A stretch of DNA of 64,000 nt from assembly GCA_947095535.1 (NCBI GenBank), contig OX352772.1:106309672-106373671 (forward strand), given 5' to 3'. Made by a program: the position numbers and the translations under genes. Of this stretch, positions 33,036 through 43,800 are shown piece by piece; the stretch's first letter is position 1; the number at the start of each line of letters is the position of its first letter. This stretch comes from Poecilobothrus nobilitatus (taxonomy: Eukaryota > Arthropoda > Insecta > Diptera > Dolichopodidae). The notes under the pieces are model-generated. The model was not told the origin of the DNA. It worked only from the letters and a program-made list of their open reading frames with translations, and made no database searches.

Positions 33036-33430
33036 ATGATAAAAATAAATATAGATAATAAAAATTTTCCAGCCCTTGTTGCTACAGGAGCTACATTTAG
33101 TATTATAGATAATAAAGTGATAGGTTTTAAAAAACTAAAAATAAAACCGTTACAGTTCTCTACAATAAACGGAAAAGACACTATTAATGAAGAAGTACAT
33201 ACTTCAGCTTCAAACGAAATAAAAGGTCCACCTAGTGCTTTAATTAGATGGAAAATCAAAGAATTACCAACCAAAAAATATCAATTCATAATAGGTTCAG
33301 ATTTATTAAGAAATCTTGATAGTATAATCGATTTTGAAAAAGGAAATATTAATTTACATGGACAAAAACTAAATTTTGGAAACATATTCTATTCGTTTAA
33401 CGAAATATATAGCTTAGAAACTGCAGATCG
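33036..33430 (+). pseudogene. Copy B aspartic protease
   Basis: In frame from 33036: INIDNKNFPALVATGATFSI. The catalytic triad reads Ala-Thr-Gly (33081-33089), where copy C has Asp-Thr-Gly at 42423-42431, so the enzyme is inactive here. The later YQFIIGSDLLRNLDSIIDF is the conserved second half, with the ILG/IIG motif. The retropepsin processes Gag-Pol in relatives. Confidence 0.75.
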
Positions 33431-34480
33431 TAAGATAAATTTATTAAAATTAAGTCATTTAAATTCAGAAGATTTGACGGAAGTAAAAAAATTGGTTAAT
33501 ATTTTTAGTAACTTACTTTTTAAAGAAGGTGACAAATTAACTAAAACAACCGAAATTAAACACGAAATAGTCACTACAACAGATCAGTCCATAAATGAAA
33601 AGCTGTATAGGTACCCACCCAAACATGAAGAAAAAGTTAAAAATCAAATTAGGGAAAAGGAAGAACAGGGAATCTTTAGGAAAAGTAACTCATAATATTT
33701 TTGCCTATTAATTGTAGTACTCACAACACAGGTAAAAAGAAATTTGGAATTGTTATTGGCTGCAGAAGGCTAAAGGAAGTTTACAGTGGACGCCAAATTT
33801 CCCCTACCTAATATTGATTTAATATTAGACAAATTAGGTAGAACCCAATATTTTACAACCATAGACTTGGCGAAAAGGTACCACCAAATAGAAATTAATG
33901 AAGAAGGCAAGAAAAAAACTGCATTCATAACACTCCACGGTTTGTACGAATTTAATAGAATGCTTTTCGGCTTAAAAAATGCCCCAGCCACATTTCAAAG
34001 GCTGATGAATGAAATTCTGAGGAATCGTATTAATAAAATGTGTGTTGTTTATCTACATGATATTCTCATATTCAGCACTAGCTTAAAAGAACACATAAAA
34101 GCAACAAAAACTATATTTAAAATTTTAGAAGAAAAGCAATTGAAAATACAAATAGACAAATGTAATTTTTTGAAAAAAGAAACCGAATTCTTAGTTCATA
34201 TCTTGACTGAAAACGGTCTTAAACCAAATCCGAATAAAATCGAAGCTGTAAAAAATGTCGAGTTTCCTAGAACAGAAAAACAGATAAAAAGTTTTTTAGG
34301 ATTGACCAGATATTATCGTAAGTTTGTTAAAGATTACGCTAAAGTACCTCAACCAATTACGAAATATCCAAAAAAGAATACTAAAATGAATAACAAAGAT
34401 CCGAACTATATAGCTGCTTTTGAAAAACTGAAGAACCTTATAATTTCGTATCCTATTCTAAGATATCCTTATTTTGACAA
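33431..34480 (+). pseudogene. Copy B reverse transcriptase
   Basis: One frame with in-frame stops at 33693-33695 and near 33768, in the finger region. The palm is well kept: [32 protein letters not shown] (first catalytic Asp), [18 protein letters not shown], and the active loop VVYLHDILIFS (34050-34061), in which one catalytic Asp of YLDD is His. FLGLTRYYRKFVKDYAKV is the thumb. Reverse transcription would be blocked by the YLHD change. Copy C keeps YLDD. Confidence 0.85.
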
Positions 34481-34870
34481 GTCTTTTACTGTAACAACAG
34501 ATGCTTGCAACTACGCTATAGGAGCCGTTCTTTCACAAGAAGGTCACCCTGGATGCTTTCCATCTCGAACTCTTAACAACCATGAGAAAAATTATTTGGC
34601 AACTGATAATGAATTTTTAGCCATAGTGTGATCTGTGAATTATTTTAGACCTTATCTTTATGGTAAGAAATTTAAAATTTATACAGATCATAAACCTATA
34701 AAGTTCTTACATGAGAAAATATAAAGGAAAGGACTTATCTCCTAGATACCAAATATGGATACTTAAACTAGGTGAATATCAATTTGATATCGAATACATA
34801 AATTGAAGGGAAAATAAAGTTTGAGATTTTCTTAGCAGACTATAACCCAATGAAAATATTAAACCGAAAC
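34481..34870 (+). pseudogene. Copy B RNase H
   Basis: Starts FTVTTDACNYAIGAVLSQE with the first catalytic Asp (TDA, 34496-34504) and continues LATDNEFLAIV, then an in-frame TGA at 34629-34631 replaces a Trp codon. Downstream NYFRPYLYGKKFKIYTDHKPIKFL carries another catalytic Asp, followed by a second frame break near 34720. Both lesions also occur in copies C and D. The domain degrades RNA in the RNA-DNA hybrid. Confidence 0.75.
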
Positions 34871-35945
34871 AAGAAAAAATAGGGTAACAGTTTTAGCAAC
34901 TGAAAGTGAATCTAATTCTAACATAATGCTTAACATTGAAAATGAAAATGAGAGTATTACAATGGCAATAATTCATTCCGCTTAAGATGAACTTCTATAT
35001 CAAATACCAATTAGAGAGGAAATTGTTAATAAATATAAAACACAATTAATAATAACAAATAATAAAATTGTAGAAAAAGAAATTATTTCTGGAAGAACCA
35101 TCACATATATAGTAGAATATGACTTTAATAGACTAACAGAAATATTTAGGGAAATACCACAAAAAGGCAAAGTAGGCATATTTTCAGAAATTTCTGACCA
35201 TAAATATAACATATAGTTCAAGAAAAATGAATAGAAATGTTCTCAAATAACAATTAATCAAATATTCTTATCGAGCTAAAGAAGTTAGAACTCAAGTAGA
35301 AGCTGTGAAGCAAATTTCTTTATTTCATACCAAAAAAAGCTGTCATTCTGGTATTCAGGAAACTTACAATCAAATAAAAAGTAAAATTTATTTTCCAAAG
35401 TTATTAAAATTAGTTCAAATTGTTATTAATCAGAGTGAAGTTTGCCAAGAAGTTAAATATGATAGATATCCAATTAAATCTAAGATACATACACATTATT
35501 CAATTATGAAGACTAATTTCTTAACAGTCATAGATAAATTCTCCAAATTCGGAGCAGCTTACTTTTTAACAGACAAAAACCACTTAACGTTAATAGAACA
35601 ATTAGAAGATCACTTTACCAAATTAGGAAAACCAAGAAAAATAGTAGCTGATAATGAACTCAAAACTATACAAATAAAACAATTTCTGCACGATGAAGAA
35701 ATTACTCTACATATTACAAAACCTAATAATTATACAGGAAATAGTGATATAGAGAGATTCCACAACTCATTAGCCGAAAAGTTTAGAATTTTAAAATTTT
35801 TAAATCAAAATTTATCTGTAAAACTATTAATGCAAAAATCAGTTACATATTATAATGAGAGATTTCACTCAACAATCAAAAACATTCCAACCGAAGTTCA
35901 AAACAGAAAAGTAAATTTAAACAAAATTAAAGAAAATTAATTAGC
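34871..35945 (+). pseudogene. Copy B integrase
   Basis: Broken into frames; the longest is 35305-35940. The zinc-binding region has H and H (FHTKKSCHSG) but only one Cys of the CxxC pair (SEVCQ). The core shows FLTVIDKFSKFGAAYF, then KIVADNELKTIQ with a catalytic Asp, and SDIERFHNSL with the catalytic Glu. The segment before FLTVIDKFSK is too short (KSKIHTHYSIMKT), so the first catalytic Asp appears deleted, as in copies C and D. The frame stops after KEN at 35938-35940 because of a small deletion. Confidence 0.75.
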
Positions 35946-36276
35946 GAAAACAAACAGAATTGGAAAACTTAATAAAGCAAGAGAGGTCTATGACGAACAA
36001 AGAACAACCGGCTTCGTTAAAAATTATAAAGCTGTCAGACATAAAGAACAACCTAAATACAAAAGGTTGTGATTAAATAACATTCACTCTGCTAATATAA
36101 AACGAACCCAAAAATTTTATAAATTAGGTAATGAATAACGACAATAATAACAATAATAATTTCCAACAAATATTTTTTTACTCTCTACAATTAAAACTAT
36201 GTTTTTCATTCATAAACATTATTCAATTATTATACCTACTGACCTCTCACAACATATTTAGGAAATAACATTTTTT
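35946..36276 (+). other. Out-of-frame integrase tail and pol-env spacer, copy B
   Basis: 35946-36075 still encodes the integrase C-terminus in another frame; copy A has it in frame. 36076-36276 is non-coding spacer ending in the T run where Hel-X1 is inserted. Confidence 0.65.
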
Positions 36277-37574
36277 ATACTCTACACTTAAAGTATAGGG
36301 TAAATGAACTTTGGTATGGTGTTTGTAACCACCAAAAGGAAACGAGTTAGATATGGACATGTATATATGTATATTCTGAATCAGGATCACCTCTTGAGTC
36401 GATTTAGCGATGTCCGCCCGTCCCTACGCACGATAACTCAAAAAATAATGATGCTATCTTGATGAAATTAGGCTAACAATGGCTAAAGTAAGGCGGGGAT
36501 TGCAAATGGGCGAAATCGGACCATAGGTTCGGGTACTTCCCACACAACTTCCAAAACCGAACAAGCATATATTCGAAATTAATAAAGATAGAAACTTCAA
36601 ATTTGGTACTAGGGTGTTGTTTCCTGAATCCCTGATTTGTCCATAATTTGAGATGAATTGGAGAAGTTGTTCTGGTGCCTCCCACACAACTCCCAAAACC
36701 AAACAAGCATATCTTCGAAATTAATAAAGATAGAAACTTCAAATTTGATACGAGGGTGCTGTTTCCTGAATCTTTGATTGCCTAAAACTTGAGATGAATT
36801 GAAGGAGTTTTTCGGGTACCTCCCATACAACTCCCAAAATCGAACAAGCATATCTTCGACATTAATAAAGATAGAAACTGCAACTTTAATACGAGGCTGT
36901 TGTTTACTGAATCCTTGATTTGTCCATAATTTGAGATGAATTGGAGAATTTGTTTGGGTGCCTCCCACACAACTGCCAAAACCGAACAAGCATATATTCC
37001 AAATTAATAAAGATAGAAACTTCAAAATTGGTACTAGGGTGTTGTTTCCTGAATCCCTGATTTGTCCATAATTTGAGATGAATTGAAGAAGATGTTCGGG
37101 TACTTCCCACACATCTCCCAAAACCGAACAAGCTAATATCTTCGAAATTAATAAAGATAGAAACTTCAAATTTGATACGAGGGTGCTGTTTCCAGAATCC
37201 CTGATTTCCCTAAAACGTGAGATGAATTGGAATGGTTGTTCAAGCATATCTTCGAAATCAATAAATGTAAAAACTTGAAATTTGATATAAGAGTGTTCTA
37301 CCCTGTTCTGATGATGTCTCTAAAATTTGAGATGAATTGGGGTGGTGGTCCGCTTGCCTTCACCCACTTACCAAGACCTAACAAGCATATTTTCGAATTT
37401 AATAAAGATAGAAATCTGAAATTTTGTACAAAGGTTGTAAAAGCATTTATTTTTTTAGCTTAGGTATATTAAATACCTAACTAAAATAACTTATGGATTT
37501 TTAATTGTATTTGAATTTTTTAGGTGTAGGATATAAATAAGTCGGTTGCATCGACTTACTGTTACTTTTTCTTG
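36277..37574 (+). mobile_element. Hel-X1, DINE-1-like element with 142-bp repeats
   Basis: 5' end ATACTCTACACTT with the inner inverted arm TATAGGGTA (36293-36301), a CCGTCC-type tract at 36413-36424, CACGATAACTC, then a tandem array, then a conserved 3' body, the arm TAGGTGTAGGATAT, hairpin AAGTCG/CGACTT (37539-37557) and end CTTG (37571-37574). Open frames on either strand are products of the tandem repeat and not genes. The same insertion is present in copies C and D and absent in copy A. Confidence 0.85.
36535..37265. repeat. Tandem repeat of about 142 bp in Hel-X1
   Basis: CCAAAACCGAACAAGCATAT-type strings recur at about 36551, 36693, 36834, 36976 and 37118, a period of 141-142 bp, about five units. 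Each unit contains AATAAAGATAGAAACT and a GAATCCCTGATTT segment. Confidence 0.85.
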
Positions 37575-39147
37575 TTTTATTTAAGTCTTATTCTTACGAA
37601 ATTAGCTGACTCTACAATTTTCATTTAGTTATTAAGTAAAATTTTTTATTCTATGTATCAACATATAAAACGTTGAATAAAATTTTTGAAAAATTTCCAG
37701 GTATTTACACTTTTAATATTGGTATCGTTGACAATTACAACACCTTTAGCAGAAGGTTTATTACAAGTTGAGCCAATAAATTATGATCTAGGATATACAC
37801 AGATTAATTTAAAATAAACAGAAATAGTTAACGAAACTTCAACGGTACTTCATATAATTAATCCTTTATAGTTAAAAGACATATTAACGCAAATAGAATC
37901 GAATATTACTAATTTCAATATAAGTAACAATATTTTATTAGATAGTTAAATAATTAACATTAAGGCCAAAATTAAATCTATTATTCCATCAACTATCCAT
38001 AGAAAAAAAAGAGATTTAATAAATGTAGTAGGAACTGCAAGCAAGTGGTTATTTGGAACTATGGATAATGATGACAGAGAAGAGTTTTTGAATAACTTAG
38101 ATGTTATAGAAGAAAACTCTCACAATTCCATTACAACATTAAATTCTGAAATATCAATAAACAATCATTTTAACAAATCTTTTTTTGCTCTTAAAAACAC
38201 AATAGAACAGGATAGATTAAAAATATTACAAACTTACAATGAAATTAAAGAAACTCACTTACTTTATTTAGATCAAATAATTAAATTAAGATATTTAGAA
38301 GATAAAATTAATCAAATACAGGATAATATAGCATCTGGTAAACATAACATTGTTCACCTCAGCATTCTGGCAGTAGAAGAAATATCATTATTTAATATCA
38401 ATTTTTTCAAATTAAAATTAGTGAAAATGGGAATAATGTTATATAAAAATGATTCTTTAGTATTTGCTCTAACAATACCGCAAAATTATATTATAACTAA
38501 TTTAATATTAATAACTCCATTACCTAATATAGGCAACTATGAAATAGACCAAACTAATGAATATATTGTTCAAATCGAAAACAAAACATACTTATATGAA
38601 GAAAATGTCTTAAAAATAGATTTAAAAATTTCAAGTAACTGTATTTTTAATAATAATTGTAAGTTAAGATTTAATAATAAGACGAGTATGGAAATTTTAG
38701 ATGACGAGACAATTTTAACAAAAAATGTAAAAGAAGAAAATTTAATTCAAAATTGCGATAATAGAGATATTATTTTAAATAAGAATTATCTAATAAACTT
38801 TTATAATTGCCAAATAGAAATTTTTGTCAACGAAGAAACAAAGATTGTCAAATAAAATTGTAACAATACAAGCAAAGTATTATATGCCAAATAAAAATTT
38901 AGATATTACATTTGAAAAAAATTTAAGCTTTGAAATCATCGCAATTATACATTTAGAAAACACTAAAGAAATTAAGGAATTAAAGTATCATAAAATTGTT
39001 TCGTATAGTTTGATGAGTATAATAATAGTTGTAATTCTAATACTAAGTATAGTTGTAATATTATGGTTAAGATATAAAAAACATAATAATATATGTATAA
39101 CTCAAAAAAACATAAAATTTTACTTTGAATCCAAATCAAATGATTAA
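37575..39147 (+). pseudogene. Copy B env
   Basis: After the predicted splice acceptor (TTTCCAG, about 37700) the first part corresponds to the signal and surface region but has several stops. A basic cleavage motif R-K-K-R is encoded at 38001-38012, followed by a hydrophobic-Gly region and a long ectodomain (open 38013-38855). The anchor SLMSIIIVVILILSIVVI lies at about 39003-39066 in a +1 frame. Env is a single-pass glycoprotein for membrane fusion in errantiviruses. This copy has no Hel-Y at the cleavage site. Predicted function is lost by stops and the frameshift. Confidence 0.8.
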
Positions 39148-39164
39148 ATTATCACATAATCTGA

Positions 39165-39237
39165 CTCATGGCGCAGTGGTTAAGCCACCAACCTTTCAAT
39201 CGAAGGATCTTGGGTTCAAACCCCGGTCAGGTCATAA
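39165..39237 (+). repeat. tRNA-like head with Pol III boxes
   Basis: TGGCGCAGTGGTTAAG fits box A and GGTTCAAACCC fits box B, about 45 bases apart, with T-arm and D-arm pairings readable. The acceptor stem pairs poorly and the sequence continues into repeats, so this is a SINE head and not a working tRNA. A Pol III transcript is expected in active relatives. Confidence 0.7.
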
Positions 39238-39289
39238 ATAAAAAATATGTAGTATTTTTATATCGTAATAATGTATATCGTATAATTAA

Positions 39290-39630
39290 TAGTAGTAATA
39301 ATAACAATAATAATATTAATAATAATAATAGTAATAGTAATAATAACAATAATTATAATAATAATAATAGTAATAATAATAGTAATAATAATAATAGCTG
39401 CTGCAGTGGGGCTATCTTTGGTTATGTCGTGCAAGTAAGTTGTTATATACTGCTGCACGTTGTAATCCATTGATGGCGCTGACTCTGTAGTAAAATAATA
39501 ACAATAATAACAATAAAAAGTAATAATAGTAATAATAATAATAATAGTGATAATAATAATAATTATAATTACAATAATAACAATAATAATAATAGTAATA
39601 GTAATAATAACAATAATTATAATAATAATA

Positions 39631-39675
<45 letters not shown>

Positions 39676-39680
39676 GCTAC
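39290..39680. repeat. AAT/AAC microsatellite blocks
   Basis: Two long stretches built of AAT with AGT and AAC variants, separated by a module. Translations give Asn or Ile runs that are not genes. Confidence 0.9.
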
Positions 39681-40020
39681 TACAGTGAAGCTACCTTTGG
39701 TTATATCATGCAAGTAAGGTGTTATATACTCCTGCACGCTGTAATCCACTGATGGCGCTGACTCTGTAGTGAAATAATAATAATATTAATGAGAATACTA
39801 ATACCAATAATAGTAGCCGCTACAGTGACAGTGGGGGTTGCCTTCAATAATTACCTCATGTAGTACTACATACTACTACAACATGTTGCAACTGTTTTGA
39901 CGGCTTTAGTCACTGTTAACAAAATAGTAATAATAATAGGCAGATTCATTGTTTCCTTACAGTCCCACTCCCAATTCAATGTTTCTGTATCCATATCCTA
40001 TCCTTTCCTAACCCTACTCC

Positions 40021-40134
40021 CTAGCCAATATAAGCGTTCGCAGGTAAGGGTTTCATCCCAGTATATTGGCTAAAGGGATAGGTGGGTTTAGTCAGTAAGA
40101 ATCTGACACTACCAAGGGGAAATTCTTAGTGTCT
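40021..40134 (+). repeat. Two adjacent hairpins in a GC-richer block
   Basis: AGCCAATATA (40023-40032) pairs with TATATTGGCT (40062-40071), extendable to 11 bp. GACACTA (40105-40111) pairs with TAGTGTC (40127-40133). Loops are 29 and 15 bases. They may be 3' end structure of a LINE or SINE. Confidence 0.6.
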
Positions 40135-40165
40135 TTGGAACATTCCCACCTCCTTTAGAAAAAAG

Positions 40166-40622
40166 AATTGAATCAAATATATTTCAGTCAATAAAAGTTC
40201 TACAACTGATGTACTTAAAAGTACCATAATAGCTGATTCATGTAAAAGTATAAAGTCACTAATCTTTTAATTATTAACTTACAAATTTTTTTACTTTTTA
40301 TGAACAAATTTTTAGTAGCTTTGAATAAAATATAATCAAATTTCAGCGTGTTTTTTTGCTTTCAATTTCAATGTCAATTTTTTTGTAATGTAAAATATAA
40401 CAAAAAAAATAAAATAAAACAAAATAAAATAAAATGAATAAAATGTTAAAGTTGTTTTATGTAATTCAAAACCTGCAACTTGGAATTTATTATGCTTAAT
40501 ATTATAATGTTTTTCTAAAAAGTAAATAAAATCTAATTATATATTATCTGATAGTATGTTTTTCCATTTTTTTTTGTATACAAAAACAAAATTCAGGAGC
40601 ATTTTAAACTAAAAGAGGGAGA
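40166..40622 (+). other. Copy B 3' non-coding region and polypurine tract
   Basis: AT-rich region like 20091-20528. The purine tract AAAAGAGGGAGA (about 40611-40622) precedes LTR2. A K-rich TAAAATAAAA run lies at 40405-40440. Confidence 0.65.
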
Positions 40623-41039
40623 AGTTATGTATAAGTATATAAATATGCAAAAAGAGAAAAAAGTATATATATATATATATATATACATATATACATTATT
40701 TAAACAAAACAGAAAAAAATAATAATATGTACAATACGAGTATATAAAATTTTAATTATACAAAATTTTGCTGATACAAATTGCCAAACGTTATTGACCG
40801 AAAATTATTGCAAGAAAAATTGATTGCAACATAATGTTGATTTAGCAATTTGTATCTGCCTTATTTTCTGTAATTTTGAATAAACTAAAAATTTAAAAAG
40901 TTAGTCTTGGAATAACTTGCTATATAACATTCTGCTGTATAATTAAGAAATAAATTATGAAATAAATATAAAATAAAAAAGGGTGTTTCTGTGCTTTTTT
41001 ATATTTAAAAAAAATAAATAAAATAATAAAAAATTTAAG
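40623..41039 (+). repeat. LTR2, shared by copies B and C
   Basis: About 417 bp. It has a polypurine tract on its left and a primer binding site on its right, so it serves as 3' LTR of copy B and 5' LTR of copy C. AT run at 40664-40686. The start AGTTATG is intact; the internal palindrome arm is changed to ATAAAT. Confidence 0.85.
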
Positions 41040-41057
41040 TGGCGCTGTCGGTAGGAT
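41040..41057 (+). promoter_or_regulatory. Primer binding site for tRNA-Ser (copy C)
   Basis: TGGCGCTGTCGGTAGGAT, one mismatch to the tRNA-Ser complement. Confidence 0.85.
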
Positions 41058-41369
41058 CTCTGTAAAAAGAGATCCAGCGAAACGAACTAATATAAAAAAA
41101 CAAAAAATAATAAAACAAATAGTGTTAATTTATTAAAATAAATTTTAATAAACATTTAATAAGCAAAAATAAAATTTTGAATTTTGTGTGAAATTATTAT
41201 CCCTTACGATTTGAATCGGGGAATTTTAACATTAATAAACACAATTAAATTTTATTTAAATAAACATTTTTAAAAAACTAAAAAATTTTTTTTTTTTTTC
41301 TTAATAAAATTTTAATACAAAATTGATCGTCATCTAAGCAGATTACAAAATTTTAATAACAATCGAAAT
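41058..41369 (+). other. Leader of copy C
   Basis: AT-rich leader with a T run near 41287-41299. It holds the sequence around the gag ATG that is partly deleted in copy B. No other feature seen. Confidence 0.6.
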
Positions 41370-42352
41370 ATGGCACAAAGTCCTGTTGACACTGTTTAGT
41401 AGCATAAACACAAATGCTAGAATTACAACAAAACACCCAGGCTCAAACTCAAAGAAATCCAATTGAACAAGAGTTACAATATTTACAACCACTCAAATTA
41501 GAAAAAGAACCATCCAAATCAAACGACGTTGGTGTTTCAGTTGGTGTTATCAAAAAAAATAGAAGGAACAGCAAAAAATTTATTAACTGCAAGCCCTCCA
41601 AATAATTGGAATTATTGCAAAAGTAAACTGAAGCAATATTATAAATCATCTAAAGATAAAATGACTTTAACCAGACAAATCAACTCATTAAAAGTAAGTA
41701 GTATTTTAGATTTAGATAATAAAATAAGATATTATGTAGAAGATATAGTAGAATTTGTCGCTTTTAATGAAAATAGTCAGGCTATGAAAGATATATTTTG
41801 CGGAATGTTAGCGCAAAGAATTAAAGAATTAGTATCAGGATCTTTAGCATATGCTATAATGAATAAGTATAATCTAACAGAAATTACAGAAATTTTTAAC
41901 AATTTCTTAGGTTAGGTTAGGTTTAGTTTCTTAGATAATAGTAATTTAAATTTAGCCTATAAAAAAACAACAGCAATTTTGATAAAAATAATAATAAAAG
42001 TTTTAGCAATAAAAACTTGTATAACAATAGTAATTTTAATTGTAATAGAAACTATAATAATTATAATGACCAATATTGTAGAAACAATAATTTAAATAGG
42101 TTTGATAATAATAATTACTATAACTACAATAATAATAATAATTATAACAATAATTTCAATCAAAGATTAGTACAAAGTAGGTCTAACAAAACGTCAGGAA
42201 ATCCTAGAAATAAATCAGGCCAATATCGCTATCAACAGAGTTCTTTTAGGCAAAGACAGGTCGAACCTATGGAAGTTGAGTATAGGCAAAACAATAACAT
42301 AACATCTAATATTAACAACGAAGTTAATAATTCCGAGTGTTTTATGAACTAG
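41370..42352 (+). pseudogene. Copy C gag
   Basis: The ATG at 41370 begins MAQSPV, the likely true Gag start, then loses frame within ten codons. Pieces in three frames cover the capsid (41529-41915, with KLKQYYKSSKDKMTLTRQ and KIRYYVEDIVEFV) and the Asn/Tyr-rich tail (42017-42352, ending with PMEVEYRQN). A 48-bp deletion relative to copy B near 41505 and a small TTAGG-type insertion at about 41908-41935 break the gene. It shows the empty site for Hel-Y6 near 42032. Confidence 0.7.
41908..41937. repeat. (TTAGG)3-like insertion between TTTCTTAG repeats
   Basis: TTAGGTTAGGTTAGG is flanked on both sides by TTTCTTAG and is absent at the matching place in copy B (about 31040). It replaces a short piece of gag. 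Confidence 0.7.
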
Positions 42353-42374
42353 TTTTATGAACTAGGATGATCTA

Positions 42375-42833
42375 CCAATGGTAAAAATAACTATAGATAA
42401 TAGAAATTTTCCAGCCCTTGTTGATACAGGAGTTACATTTAGTATTATAGATAATAAAGTGACAGGTTTTAAAAAGTAAAAATAAAATCATTACAGTTCT
42501 CTACAATAAACGGAAAAGACACTATTAATGAAGAAGTACATACTTCAGCTCCAAACGAACTAAAAGGTCCACCTGGTGCTTTAATTAGATGGAAAGTCAA
42601 AGAATTACCAACCAAAAAATATCAATTCATAATAGGTTCAGATTTATTAAGAAATCTTGATAGTATAATCGATTTTGAAAAAGGAAATATTAATTTACAT
42701 GGACCAAAAATAAATTTTGGAAACATACCCTATTCGTTTAACGATATATATAGCTTGGAAACTGTAGATCGTAAGATAAATTTATTAAAATTAAGTCATT
42801 TAAATTCAGAAGATTTGACGGAAGTAAAAAAAA
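42375..42833 (+). pseudogene. Copy C protease
   Basis: Reads KITIDNRNFPALVDTGVTFSI with an intact catalytic DTG (42423-42431), then loses frame at 42475 (a lost base in a run of AAAA before AAATCATTAC), and continues with YQFIIGSDLLRNLDSIIDF in another frame. So copy C keeps the active site that copy B lost, but not the frame. Confidence 0.7.
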
Positions 42834-43520
42834 TTGGTTAGTAGGTTTAGTAACTTATTTTTTAAAGAAGATGACAAATTAACTAAAACAACCGAAATTA
42901 AACATGAAATAGTCACTACAAGAGACCAGTCCATAAATGAAAAGTTGTATAGGTACTCACCCAAACATGAAGAAGAAGTTAGAAATCAAATTACGGAAAT
43001 GGAAGAAAAGGGAATCATTAGGAAAAGTAACTCACGATATTCTTGCCCATTAATTGTAAAACTCAAAACTCACGTAAAAAATTGTTATTTACTACAGAAG
43101 GCTAAATGAGGTTTACAGTGGATGCCAAATTTCCCCTACCTAATATTGATTCAATATTAGACAAATTAGGTAGAGCCCAATATTTTACAACCATAGACTT
43201 GGCGAAAAGGTACCATCAAATAGAAATTAATGAAGAAGACAAGAAAAAAACTGCATTTATAGCACTCCACGATTTGTACGAATTTAATAGAATGCCTTTC
43301 GGCTTAAAAAATGCCCCAGCCACATTTCAAAGGCTGATGAATGAAATTCTGAAGAATCATATTAATAAAATGTGTGTTGTTTATCTAGATGATATTCTCA
43401 TATTCAGCACTAGCTTAAAATAACACATGAAAGCAATAACAATTATATTTAAAATTTTAGAAGAAAAGAAATTGAAAATACAAATAGACAAATGTAATTT
43501 TTTCAACTGATAAAGAATTT
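42834..43520 (+). pseudogene. Copy C reverse transcriptase, internally deleted
   Basis: Finger region at 42834-43103 with SRYSCPLIVKLK and palm at 43106-43423 in another frame: [46 protein letters not shown] and [11 protein letters not shown] (YLDD at 43382-43393) intact. A stop follows SLK at 43421. At about 43503 roughly 430 bp present in copy B (thumb and first half of RNase H) are missing. Confidence 0.8.
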
Positions 43521-43800
43521 TCAGCCATAGTGTGATCTGTGAATTATTTTAGACCTTATCTTTATGGTAAGAAATTTAAAATTTATACAGATCATAAACC
43601 TATAAAGTTCTTACATGAGAAAATATAAAGAAAAAGACTTATCTCCTGGATACCAAAGATGAATACTTAAACTAGGTGAATATTCGATTTGAATTTCATA
43701 TCGAATTTGATATGTATATTGAATTTGATATCGAATACATAAAGGGAAGGGAGAATAAAGTTTCAAATTTTCTTAGCAGACTATAATCCAATGAAAATAT
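43521..43800 (+). pseudogene. Copy C RNase H remnant
   Basis: Retains the second half from EFSAIV onward with the same TGA (43533-43535) as copies B and D, then NYFRPYLYGKKFKIYTDHKPIKFL. A 30-bp repeat-rich insertion with four GAATTTGATAT-like units is at 43681-43735. Confidence 0.7.

Larger units (their letters stand above)
39148..40165 (+). mobile_element. tRNA-derived SINE and associated repeat modules
   Basis: Inserted after env in copy B only. It contains a tRNA-like head (39165-39237), long AAT-type microsatellites (39290-39398, 39485-39675), three related GC-richer modules (39399-39485, 39674-39770, 39812-39850) and a terminal GC-rich block (39940-40155) with two hairpins. Whether these parts are one element or several nested insertions cannot be decided here. 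The uninterrupted site is seen in copies A and C (near 20083 and 49342). No clear target-site duplication. Confidence 0.6.
29793..41039 (+). mobile_element. Err-2 copy B, env-bearing gypsy-group element
   Basis: The most complete copy: LTR1, tRNA-Ser primer site, gag, pol (protease, reverse transcriptase, RNase H, integrase), env, and LTR2. Insertions are Hel-Y6 in gag, Hel-X1 between pol and env, and a SINE complex after env. Without them it is about 7.4 kb, near the size of 17.6/297-type errantiviruses. It lacks Hel-Y in env, thus giving that empty site. Protease and polymerase active sites are mutated and all genes carry stops. LTR2 is shared with copy C. Confidence 0.85.

Noticed and set aside
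36361..36430. CCGT-rich tracts as CRISPR-like or regulatory arrays
   Set aside because: They are a constant internal block of the Helentron-like families and vary only in unit number.
36454..37463. Overlapping minus-strand frames up to 212 residues with SLLISKICLFGFGSCVGG repeats
   Set aside because: Products of the 142-bp tandem array in Hel-X1; the same occurs in Hel-X2 and Hel-X4.
39165..39237. Functional tRNA gene
   Set aside because: The acceptor stem pairs poorly, the anticodon loop is irregular, and it is followed directly by SINE-type repeats inside a transposon.
39168..39749. Frames beginning MAQWLSHQPFN and a 163-residue Ile-rich minus frame
   Set aside because: The first is the translation of a tRNA-like SINE head; the second is the AAT microsatellite read in reverse.
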